A stretch of 64,000 nt of DNA from Gordionus sp. m RMFG-2023 (taxonomy: Eukaryota; Nematomorpha; Gordioida; Chordodea; Parachordodidae). The position numbers and the translations under genes were made by a program. The notes below the pieces were generated by a model that saw only the letters and a program-made list of their open reading frames with translations, was not told the DNA's origin and ran no database searches. Below are positions 12,833-25,700 of this stretch, one piece after another (position 1 is the first letter of the stretch; each line of letters starts with the position of its first letter). Location: contig NC_088779.1 of assembly GCF_954871325.1 (NCBI RefSeq), positions 16,928,846-16,992,845 on the forward strand, in the 5' to 3' direction.

Positions 12833-13763
12833 ATGCACACTGCTTTTGATTGTATTCCAATACTCGATAAACTAGCATCTCAAATCGAAGTTCTAGTAGG
12901 ATATGGTATTTAATATAAGATAAAATTGTTTATTAAATGTTCAAAGATAATGTAATTTTATTTGGAACAAAGCAAGGGCATCTCTGGAAATATCATATTG
13001 ATTGTATTAGCATTATGTTTTACATTTTTAATTTTTCATTTAGATAATAATGATTTAAAATTAACAGATACTTACAACAATTTCACTAAAAAAACTTTAT
13101 CACAAGTATCTAAAATTTTGTTATTAAATGATGAATATTTATTTTAGCTTCATGTTGATACTCATCATAAAATACTCATATATTTATCTGGTTATATTTA
13201 TTTTAATTATATATTTACTATAGTAACTATTATAGACAATATGATTAATATATGTGACTTGGAAACATTTGAAAATATATCAACTTTAAGTAAAACCAAA
13301 GGTGCTTCACAATTTTCTATTGATTATTGGGTAAAAAAAATTAAATGATTATAATAATTTAGTTGTATAAGTTATTATTGAACACAGGTACTAATGTGAC
13401 TGCACAGTTATCATTTTGTGTTTTAATAAAAAAAAGACTCATATTTTATCAATGGAAAAATAAATATCCAGTAGAATATTCTGTAATTTACAATATTTAT
13501 AAAATAAATCATATTTGTCATCCCTTTTTTAAGCAAGAAGCTACTTTACCTGAAATACCAAAGACTTTTATTTGGTTTAAAGACTCAATTATTTTTGCAA
13601 CCAAATCAGAATATTTTACTTTTGCAGTAAATTACAATTTTAGGCATATTTTATTATTAACTGTAGATAAATACAGGATTAGTTAAAGAACTTTTTCCTG
13701 CTGGTAAAAATGGAGATCCTAAGATATGTGCAATGTTTTTACCATCCTCTAAAATATTACTAA
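12833..13763 (+). CDS. VPS39: VPS39 exons 1-8, N-terminal CNH region
   Basis: Eight exons in 931 bp, separated by introns of 41, 40, 42, 45, 41, 63 and 40 bp. Each joins in phase. Translated landmarks against the human protein: FGTKQGHLWKYHI (human VGTKQGHLLLYRI), NFTKKTLSQLHVDTHHKIL (NFSKKIQQIHVVSQFKIL), DNMINICDLETFENISTLSK (ENNIYVHDLLTFQQITTVSK), LPEIPKTFIWFKDSIIFATK, and GLVKELFPAGKNGDPKI (SIKELFPTGKQLEPLV). The acceptor of exon 6 could be at 13363 instead of 13372. The latter gives a 41-bp intron in line with its neighbours. Confidence 0.96.
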
Positions 13764-16700
13764 GTATTATATATAACCTTAATTTTAATGAAACCAAAAT
13801 TTAATATATATTAAAAACATGACTAATTATCCAATCTATCTTTATTTTAAAATTATAATTTTTAAAACTTTAAGGGATAAAGCAAAACAGGAAACCAAAA
13901 ATCCATTATAAATCACTAATTTGACAAAAATATACAAAATTAAATAACTTTAGGAAAGTCTCAACAAATAATATATTAGTCAACAAAAATAATATAAATA
14001 ATAGTGTATGATATGAATTAGAGCACTGCAAAATTCTTTTTTTGCCCCAAGCTAATTTTATTTTAAACCCAATCTAACCCAAAAATTTTATTTTCTAGCC
14101 TGGCCTTAAATTTCAAATTGAAAAATATAAATCTAATTGAGAGTTTAATTAATATTTTATTTTTATAAACAATTTTTGCATATTTTTTAAATCTGAGCTT
14201 GACACTGTCTAAAATTTGAATCTAATCTTCCCAAATTAATTTTAAATTTAAGCCTGAATTTTAAGCCCCAAGCTTGACTTTGGGTAGAATTTCAGGATTT
14301 AGAATGAATTAAATATTTTTGAATTTGACAAAAAATAATATTTATTGTGTTTGTAAAAATAAGTTCATAAACTATATTTTCCCTATTTTTTTTGTAGTAG
14401 TACTATAAAATATATTGGTAAATGATGACAAATATAATTAATAATCTATATATTAGGGAGATATCCCCCCCCCTAACATTGCTCTTATTAGTGATCTGCA
14501 TCGGGCCTAATTTTTCAAGCCCGGCCTGGCCCGAAATTTTTTTTAAAAAATTTTCCCGGCCTGGCCTGAACTCAAAATTTATTTTAGAAAAATTTACTGG
14601 CCCAGCCAGGCCCGAATTTATTTAAATATAGAAATTAATTCTTATAATTACTTAAAATAAAAGACATATGTTATATAGCGTTTAGTTTCAATAAATTAAA
14701 TCAAAAATTTTTATTTTACATAAAGAATTCAATTATAAAATTGATAAATTTAGATATATTTAATAAAATTTCCAAGGTCCGACCCGACCCGGCCTGAATT
14801 TTTTTTAAAAATATTAGGCCCGGCCCGAACAGGATTATTTTAAATGGCAGGACTCGGGCCGGGCCTAACTTTGCAGATCTCTAGCTCTTATTACAAATAA
14901 TTCTCCAACTGTTTAATCAATCCATGAATTTTATAACATTGTAATTTAAAAATATATTTATCAAATGATTCTAACAGTAGATACTTCGAATACTATTTTT
15001 TTATTACCGATGTTTCGAATACGATTTTTTAAAAATAGTTTGAAGATATTTTAAATCGTATACCATTTTTAAATTGCTGATATTTTTATATTGCGAAAAT
15101 TTCTGACTAATATTATATTGTGGATATTTCGAATAAGATTCATATTTTGTATTGAGGGTAATTCGGATCGAATACTATTTTATATTTAGGATAGGGATAC
15201 TATTATTCTATGCAGAGATTTCTGTATAATATTTTTATATTGCAGAAATTTCGGAGATATTTAATTCATCTCCTTAAATTTTGTGGAAATTTTGTTTTTT
15301 TAGATTATAAACTATCAAAAGCGATATTTTAATTGATTTTATCCATTATTAATTGCTATGTCGGTTATTTTTATTAATTATTGGTTTTTTATTCAGGATC
15401 TCGACATTTTGTATTCAATACAAAATTTAGCTTATTTTTAAAATAATAAATTCCTTTTTGCAAATTTCAAGATAAATTCATTCTAAATTCTAATTCGATT
15501 TATTTTCTTGAAAGGTGGCATAAAACTCTGTTTATAAGATATAACTAGCCATATACAATCTCTAGGGAGGTGGGGGGCTCAAAAGCTTTACGTTGGTCAT
15601 ATTCGTTTAAAATCGTTTTTTATTAAGTTTTTACATTGTTATTACTTTATAATTTTATCCTATTAATACGTCGCCGTAGGAAAGTCAATAAATAAGACTT
15701 TATTTGTCAAAGAAATTGTATAAAAAACTGTATGAAATACGTATTTTAGATTGTCGACGTTTTACAAAAATACCTATTACTAAAATAATGTTTTGATTTA
15801 CTACATATCCTCAACTTTTATTCTCATTGTAACCTGGGCTAGAAACAATTTGAGTTTGTATAACTATGAAAGGTTCCTGTTCTTAAAATTTAAAAAATGG
15901 AGTTTGGTTCACAGATTTAATGCAGTTTGGAGGATTTTAGGCTCTAGTTTCAATTCCAAACTGTTAATAAAAGCTAGGGAGGGTTGTGCATTTGACTGAT
16001 TAACTACGATTTGGTCAATTGACAAATATTTGACCGGTCAAATATTATCAAATACGGTCAAATATGGTCAAATTCAAATAAATGTTTTTTATGACAATAT
16101 TAATTTTATTTTTTATATAATAGTAAAATGAATCTAAAATATTTTTTAAATTCACTCATTCAATAACTAATGTTTCACTCTTCGTGGCAGAGTCTTGTTC
16201 TGATTCATATAGCATATTATCATTTTCGTTAATATTGTTTAATCAATTTTCCTGTTGTCGAGATCTTTGATCGATTTCTGTTTTAGTAAGAATATAACCC
16301 ATATCAACCAATTTTCTGAAGAAGTAGAACAAGGAATTGTTAGTAAAATAACACTTCTATTAATAGGTATGGTGAGCAAAGCCTATTCCACTAAGTTGAG
16401 GCCGGAATCTGATTGCTCCTTATGGAAATTACTGCCTTCCACATAACTTGGTATTAAATGTACAGTTTTTACTTCTGAAATTTATGATATCACTTGAAAT
16501 ATTTTGATCATCACCACCTTGCAAAATACCTAATTCTTATATTATATCATATATTTCTTAAATTTAATATTAGATGCTATCCTTGATATTGGAAACTCAA
16601 TAAATAAGCAGCAGTGTGATCACATGTATTTATTACTTTTTCCTTAGAGTATTTGACCGTATTGGCCAGGTCAAATACTCCTCCGGTCAATTGACTGGCT

Positions 16701-19700
16701 TGCAAACCCTGATAAAAGCAATGTGTTTTTTCAAGGGATTTAAATAAATCAACCCTCTATGATGAATCACATTTTTAACAAACAACATGTTTATATATTT
16801 ACTAGCTAATAACCCGTCAAGAATGACGGGGTTGAGGGGTAATTAGTTTGTATATATGGTATTAAATATACTTTATTGATATATTTTATAAAAATATTAA
16901 AATTTAGGGGAAAATGAGGTAAATTTGTGTATCACACCTCACCTCATAAGATATTCTTAATTTAAAGTATGATGACCCGTCTTTCTTGATGGGCAAAATG
17001 AAAAATATATAACTAAAAGTACCAAAGCTCCCGTTAGTCAGCATTGCTGAGCCTGTCAAAAATGACGGGGAATGAGTTTTCCTTACTCTTATGATAGTTG
17101 TTATCTTTTATTTAAAAATAATATCCAATTGTTATTATTTTATAACCCCCTCCCTCCTTCAGGCCAGGTCCAATCCATTAAAACTAAATGTAAATGCTAT
17201 GTTTTGAGTCAAAATATATTTAAAGCTTTTACTTAATACCCATATCAATATTATTTGTTAAAATACTACTGATCACCTATGCCTAATATTTAATATTGAA
17301 AATATTTCCCCAACCCCAACCAAAGATCATAATAATTTTGGTAGTTAAGAACTGGAATATATGGGCCTTGGTTTTTTGATCAGGCCGAGCCCAGGCCTGT
17401 AAAAAAAATTTGTCTTAGGTCAATGTCTGATCCATAGTTAATAATAAAAAAATTCCCAAGCGTCCAAGCTAATAATAATTTGAAAAATTCCTAAGCCCAG
17501 CTCAATATAATTTATAAAAATATTTTTCAGGCCCAGCTCAATATAATTTATAAAAATATTTTACAAAGCTCAGCCCGACCCATTATAATTTTAAAAATTT
17601 TTTCACAAATCTGGCCAACCGATAATTATTTTGAAATTTTTTCCCAAGCCTGGAGCTTCCAATTTTTATCAAAATATAGTTTCATATATAAGAAGAATTG
17701 TATTACAAAATTAATATAGAAGGGGGCTGAGTTGGAAAGAATGTTTGCCTATGTAATGTTAAGTCTGGGGATCGCGTTGATGTAGAGGTAAGTCTCCTTC
17801 GATTATTAAGATTGATATGATAGGAAAGTCGATAGAAAAAATAACATTAAGATTATACAACGTTCATTTCTTGATTACGGAGATTATATATATATAGGAT
17901 TATACTAGTTGAAAATTTATAAAGGCTAAACTTTGTTAATATCATTTGGTCTTTTATTACAGGGTTTCCCATTTAGAAAAGGCCCAATAGAAAAGTCTTA
18001 ATCGAGAAGAAAAAGACTTGATGAAGATATAAAAGAATTAAAAGCTTAAAAGGTTCTGTCTAAAAGGGAAAACGATCAGTCAAAGAAGGAAAAGGTGCCG
18101 TTCCAAAAAACGGAAAAGTATCAAATAAAAAAGAAAGGCACGATCGGAAAAAGTGGCACTAAAAATAAGATATTTTTAAAAATGGTGCCTGTTATAAAAA
18201 TATAATATATATTCATATCAGTAAATATTCAATTAAAGTAACCAATGACCGGAAAATTTTTTTTTTATTATTTAATAAAAACCTGAATTATTGCGCTTAT
18301 ATTTTTATTTTCAACATTATACTACTAAATACTTTTATTTTAGTGGTTTATCATATATTAATGATTTATTAGTATAGTACGAATGTAATTCCAGATGAGG
18401 GGAAAAAGGGGAAAAAATTCCACGCCTTTGCTGGTTAAGCCAGATATGTTTGAGAAAATACCTAATTTATTTTTGGTGTTGATGTACAAAAATAATACAA
18501 CTAATGTTTTCATCTAATTCTCAAAGAATTGCGGTCTAATAACTCAAATATCTTGGAGACATATCCAGATAATGGGGTAAATAGTCATATATACACGCCT
18601 TTAGTGGTTTAGCCAATGAGTATGAATTAAATAAATAATTCAGGTGATATTGTATAAAATAGCGCGACAAATATTTTGCAATTAATTCTAAATGAATTAC
18701 GAAATAATATATCAATTATTAGGGACGAATTTCCCAATACGTTGAATAATAATAATATATCTCTCCATGAAGTAAAATCAATCTTTTTTGAAAATGTTTT
18801 TCGACCATGGAGTTGTCTTAATTAGTCTTGGTTGGCCTTCACTATTCTCGAGGGATGTATAACGTAATTTTCCTATACTTATATTGAATTATCTTATTAA
18901 ATTAGTATTTTTAGTAATTCTATATCAATCAATTACTTTACAATCCGACCATCTCAGATTATATTAAAATTTGATATATAAGTTAATGAAGTGTTGTAAT
19001 TGACGATTTCAAAATATTATCCCCTAAACTACTAGAAACGGAGATCTGGGATATCAAAGTGGCAGTGTTGTAATTGACGAATCCAAAATATAGCCCCTTA
19101 ACTACTAGAACCGGAGATCTAGGATATCAAAGTGGCTCTGCTTGGTCATTTTTCAAAAAAAGAAGATTTTTTAGAATTGGGATAACTCTAATATTAGATG
19201 CACTTTATATTCTATTATGGGTTATTTTATAGCCCTAAGTAAACTCTTGCACGTTGAATAAAATTAATCTTTAATTTATATATATTTTTTAAATCGTGGT
19301 TAAAAATGTGTAATCAATTTTTAAAATGTTAATATTAATTTTTTTCTCAAATTTTTCATATTTTGTAAAGAATACCAAGAATTGTTCATACAAAAATTTT
19401 CAGAGTGGTAAAAAAAAGGAGTAGGAAAAATACTTAAAATATAATTATCACTAGAGTGCTAATAATTTTATATAGCTTAAAATTTTATTTTTGAAAATAT
19501 AAGTCAATCTATATTTTTTTATATTCATATAGTTTTATTGAGTAAAATCGCATTATGGATAAAAATAAAATTTCCACTAGATAGCGCAAATAATTTAAAT
19601 AAGTTATATAGCCATATCCGAGGCGCTGGAACATAATCGTGCTTATTTTATTTATATCAAAAAAAATTAATAAGTTTTCCAAAAATTTACTTTTTATCCT

Positions 19701-22700
19701 AACCTACAGTATTGTGATGATTTAATGAAACATGTTGACGATTAAATTAAAACCCATACAGATAAAAATATTTTGTTTGCAAAAATAATTCAAATAACAC
19801 ATTTGCAATTTATTAAAAAAATTTAAACTTATAAAAAATTAAAATAATCGACCGAGGTTTTTTTTTATAAAATCAATTTTTATCTATAAATTGGAAGACT
19901 TTTTGAATGAGTTTAAAAATACACAATTTCTTTTTGGGTAACTTAAGGTCAAATTTAAACTTATTTTTTCATTTTTTGTAATATTAAATTTACCTTTCTT
20001 ATATCATATTTTCTAAAATGACTTGTGAAATCTTTATTTAATGTATAATTATTTTATATATATATATATAAACAAAATATATATATTTTTTATTTCTATT
20101 GCACATATAATATAACGAAAAAATATATCTATATAATAATCTAGGTAATTATCTACTAATTTAGTTGTTCAAAGGAATTTGATATATCGTATCGTATGTG
20201 AGTAGAAGCATGTGAAATCATAATTAATGAAATTAAACAAAAGGCTAGTAATTACCTCGATTATATGGATTCTGCTATTTGGTTTTGGATATATTGATCG
20301 ATATTGATTTTTCAAAATGTCAAAATGGGGTTTAGTTGCTGGGAATAAGGTGGAAGATGTCCTATATTTAGATAATTTTGAGTTATTATATGGGCACGAT
20401 GAATAGGCGCATAATCCATAATTATGAGTGAATTCATCCATTTTAAATTAAATTGCTGTAAATGCCCCGTTTATAATCGTGTAACCATTAATTTCTATGG
20501 TACCCAAAAGCGATACGTTTTTCCCCTTTGAAGGATGGAGTTTGTTGGATGGCCTTTTACCCATAGGCCATTCATAGTGGGAAATGACGTGGGAATTGAA
20601 ACCTGTTTCATCATAATAGAATATGTTTTAAAATGACACCTTAATCATTTTTAGGCAATATTCTTTCCGAATATAGATAACATCTGGGGAATTCCATCTA
20701 TCGTGTATACTTTTCTGGCTCCGTTTCATTAATTTGATGCATCTTGATATAGCCGACTCGCTTAACCTTTGATATGGCGGTAAATGTTATATTATGTTTT
20801 TAATGGTATAGCCTTTATTATTACCAAAAAATTCATCTATATTTGATTGAAGTTCTGTGTTGTCTTTCATCTTTCGACCTCTATGTTTTGTTATATAATC
20901 AGATAAAGGGTCGTCGTAATATTCAGGGAAAGTTTCCTGCTTGAAACGATAAACTGAACCAATGGATAAATTTAGATCTTGGGCAATTGTCTTTGCATTG
21001 GGCTGATAATCAATTGGTTTGCTCCAGAGATGCTAACCCGGCAAAATTTTTGCCCGGTTCGGTTCGTGTTTTTATTAACAATCCAATAGGAATCTTTAAG
21101 AATAAATTTAAAAAAATTTAAAAATGGAGTAAATGAATTAAGTTGTTTAAAATTTATTAACACTTCACTTAATTGGAAATTTGAAAATATTATAAAATGT
21201 CAAGTAAATAATTAATATTCGTATTTACAATTATGCAAATATATTATATTAATTTAAACATTACACTGAACCCGGTTGGGTTCGGTTCGGGATATTGAAA
21301 ATTTTATAAACGAAGTTCAAATTCGGTTCAGGTTCAAATTTTTTTCCCCAAAACCCGGGTTTTCTTCTCCGGGTTCGGTTCGAACCCCTAGTTTTCTCAG
21401 CCATATTTTAGCAAATTCCATTTTTTCATCGCTCCAATTACCATTTTTTTTCCTCAAACGAATAGATCAAAATTTGCTTGCTCTTGAATATTCAAATATT
21501 GACATCGGTTTGTACTGTCAGTTAGACATCTAAGGGAATTTGATGGGATAGGTGAATAACTTTGGTATATTCGTTATTTCAGATAACCCCCCGAGAGAAT
21601 ATGAAATTTCATTATGTTTATCTAAAATTATGTATATAATGTTAATTAATAATCGAATATTGTATTAACAAACCTGAAACTGGAGATAGATTCAAAAGAC
21701 TAGCGATAGTAAAATTTGACATTTAAAAAAAATAGATATATAATTTTTTATTGGAAAGAAAATTATAAATTGAAATTTTTTTTTTAGAAGTATTAAAATT
21801 GTCGCAATATTAAAAATTATTAGAAGTTTTAATTTAAGTTAAATTACCAGAAGTTTTTAAAGATAATAATGTTTTTCTCAACATTTTCTTTCAAGTTTTT
21901 AAAATTAAATGTGTTATTTTAATTATTTTTGCAAACAAAATATTTTTATCTCGATGGGTTTTAATATGTTTCATTAAAAATCATCATAACACTATAAATT
22001 GGGTTCACAGTCCAAAAACAAGAAAAATTTCATAAATTTGTGTTATCATCAGGTAATTTTACTATCCCAACAGAATGACATTTATTTGCTACTGCGTATT
22101 GGAAAAGTACTTGCGATGGAATAGGGGGAACTGGTAAACGCTTTGAGCACACCAGTTTACAACCACCTTATGAAAATCAAATAAAACTTTGCAATTTCTT
22201 CAAATTCGCTGAGGAAAATTTATAAAAATATTCATTTTTTCTATACATTCCATGATGAATATTAAAAAGAGTCAAAACTTTTGAAGAATCGGTTTTCAAA
22301 AGCTCTTTCCATTCCTGGAACTTAGTTTATCCTGTTAGCTTATCACAACTAATTACGAAAAAATATTCCAGTGCTATAAAACCACACGACAAAATATTCA
22401 AAATCGAATAGGTGGAATACAACCAATGATATTAAAGGGTATTTAACATGAATTTGATGCTATTAACAAATTTAATTTATTTATTAGTAACTTAATTCTA
22501 ACCCTACAACACCAAAAGTGGTGCTGTAGTGTACCTTCGCTGTACTAATACCTGATATTCTTATTCTTCAGAAAAATGATTTTCTATGTCATCAACCTTT
22601 TGGCCACTACAGGAGCAACTTGTAATTTAACTAGTGAAGAATCCGAAATGACCATATATAATTTAAATTTAAGCAAATCAATATAACTAAGCATCTATAC

Positions 22701-25700
22701 TTTTAGTAATTTTTCTATGAATTAATTTAATAAATATTATCGAATAAATAAAAATTCTGACTGTTATTTTACAAAATTTAAGTTTTTAGCTATTTTAAAT
22801 TATTTGCGATCTAGCTGAAATATTATTTTTGCGCCAAAATAAATTTTATTCAATACATATTATATTATGGAATAGTTTTGTTAAATAGCTCGTTTTGAGC
22901 CGATTTTTAAAAACAGCTAATCAATATTTTATTCAGAAAAATATTATGCAAGCCTGAAGATTTTGTTCATAGAAGGAACAATGGTCTAGACATATATTAT
23001 CGAAATCTAGAGGCTTAGTTAATAATTTTCTGGCTGAAATATTGAGTTAGTCGTTTTTAAAAATCGGCTCTAAACGAGCCGTTTAACAACGCTATTATGG
23101 AATATAAAAAATGTAAATTGACTTATATTTTCAAAAGCTATATAATCTTATTAGCGCCATTTAATGGTAATTTTATTTTAAACATTTTTTCTACTTATTC
23201 TTTTTTTTACCACTGAAAATTTTTATATGAACTTTGGTACCCTTTATGAAATATCTGAAATTTGGGAATAAATTTTATACTAAAATTTAAAAAAATTAAT
23301 TACAAATTTTTAATCACAATTTAAAAAACAATATATATTATAAATCATTAAACAAAAGCCACTTTGAGACCCTATATCTCAGTTCTAGTAGAGTTAATGG
23401 GCTAATATTTTGAATTTGAATTTGTCAATTACAACACTTCACTAACTTATATACCAAATTTTAATAAGTTCTGAGAATGTCGGGTTGTAGAATTATTTAT
23501 TTTATATAGAATGATCCTTATGTATTTATTTTTAGAATATTCAGCAATATTTTTTTCAATACTAACAATCTCTACTTTAAGGCTTATAAAACATAACAAA
23601 ATTATGTGATTCCTATAGAATCCTTGTCAGAGATCGGCAAACCACCCCCCACCCCCGTTTCGGCCCTTTAAGATTTTTTGCACAAGTTGACCGCCCGCAC
23701 GTTGTTTAAATGTTTGTCCAGCCCAACCAACCTGATAATTTTTATAAACTAATTTACTGGCCCAGTTTGAATAAATTTTTCGGCTAGGACCGTTTAATTT
23801 TTGTTTCTTCGGCCATCACATTTTTACATCTATCTAATTTTTCCCGATGTTAATTAAAACTCCTATATCTTTACTCCTTGAAAATCTATTTTAAATTATA
23901 TCATACATATTTTTTTAATTTTTTGTAAATTTACTATTTTATTTATAGATTTAGTATTTTAGCTAGATAGCTTGAAATACTCATATTGTAATTTATTTTA
24001 AAATAGATATCAAGATTTGGATGTTATGGTTGTCCCATTAAAATTTTACAAAAATAAAGATTTACGAGGTCTGGTCCTATTTTTGTTTATGAATGGTCTA
24101 CCTAGCACGTTTTTTTATGTACGAATTTCCCTACACAGCATTTTAAATTTAAAAGAATTTGCTCCCTAGCTAGACTTTCGAACGGGGGTTTGGATGTGGT
24201 TTATTACATATCCATCTTTAATCCTTTTTTATAATTATAATCTACAACTCTTATATTTTGTTAACCTTTATGTGTTTTCAAATTAACATTCTAAAAATTG
24301 AAGATTCCTATAATAAAATATATGATCACAACGTCAAAACGGAGAAAACAAAACAGTTGCCTTCCACTTCCACAAATTCATATAATAATAACTTGCTTAT
24401 TTCCAAAGAAATTGACACCTTAAAGGATAATGTTAAAATTAATACCGATGCCAATTTTGTGCACTCAGAAATGGTTTACTTTAACGATCCAAAAAAAAAT
24501 ATTATAGCAGGATTATGCAAAGATGAAATTACAGTTTTGTACGATATATCGAATCAACAGATTATACACAAAAATGTTGTAACTTGGACAGAAGCTCCGA
24601 TTTATTTGAGTAATTTTAAATTTAATTGCAAGTTTCAATTATTTTAACCGTTGTCTTATTTTAAATAATTCTCTTAATGTTTTAGAGAAGGGGGTATATT
24701 TTTTGCACGTTTATTATTCAAAAAAATTAAATGAATTGGATAAAAATTTTAAAACCCTTTTTCCTTTTAAAATGACTATCTAAGAAAAGAAGGCTTGAGG
24801 CGCACTATGTATATTCATAATTTTCCAGCACTCATCTTTTTAGGTAATAAGCTCTTTAAATATCCTTTTTCAGTTATAGTTAAAATCCTTCTTTACATTT
24901 GATGATGCTGACTCTTTATGGGTCCATTTAAGTTTGGGTCTGCTTCTCTATCCTTTATTAATCATTTATATACTTTTACCCTTGTTTAAAATATAGTTCT
25001 CAAGAATCCTCATTGTATGCCCGTGCTTATTTACAATGTTTATTTGTTTTTATAGGGATTGCTTATTAAACTTTCTATTATATTCCTTATTTTGGTTACC
25101 CCGCCTATCATCCTTAGCATTTTTGTCTGTAAGTTTTCCTCGTTTGATTCTTAGTTGGCCATGCTTCTTTTTCCCCTTTAATTGTGGAATTATTTTGCTT
25201 GATAGCTACAGGATAAATTTCAACCATGATTCATCTTTTTATATCCCAATTATGTCATTGCTTTGTAGAGTGGAACTTTAATATTTTCAATTCATTTATA
25301 TTGATATTAGTTTCCTCCGCCTATTACCATATATTCTGTTTGTTGACTTTCAGCCCGAGATTTTCTAGGATATTAATTTAACTATTATTTGTTTCTACAA
25401 GTATTACTATATTTTATTCTATGGAGCTGACTTCGAGTTCATCTATGATATTAAATAGGGAGGTGAGAGAATATCCTTGATGAACTCACTCTCTAGTGTT
25501 GTTAAACGGCTCGATTTTTAAAGATAGCTTGGAGATTTTGCTCACTGATGGCAGAAAGGTTTGGACATCTATTAACGAAATCTCGAGGCTTGCATAATAT
25601 TTTTTAGCTAAAATATTCGGTTGGCCGTTTTTTAAAAATCTTGCTGTTTAACAAGACTATCCCTCGGCTATTGGGTAGGTAACCTGAAGGTGAGCCATTT

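Larger units (their letters stand above)
18941..23487 (-). mobile_element. Tc1/mariner-IS630-type transposon with long inverted repeats
   Basis: Ends are CAATCCGACCATCTCAG and, inward from the right, CAACCCGACATTCTCAG, each next to a TA (18939-18940, 23488-23489). The inverted repeats run about 890 bp on the left (to about 19830). On the right they run from 23487 back to about 21850, interrupted by later insertions (22003-22785 and 22874-23093). The left arm has a 74-bp tandem duplication (18991 and 19065). The transposase is on the - strand in the middle. Confidence 0.85.

Noticed and set aside
16806-17699. Repeat R as a Helitron
   Set aside because: It begins near CTAGCTAATAA and has a hairpin, but I cannot see the required TC start and hairpin-CTRR end in the right orientation, and no Rep/helicase is encoded.
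25036-25281. + strand hydrophobic frame in intron 9
   Set aside because: Antisense to the LINE remnant blocks KMLRMIGGVT and others on the - strand; a shadow, not a membrane protein.
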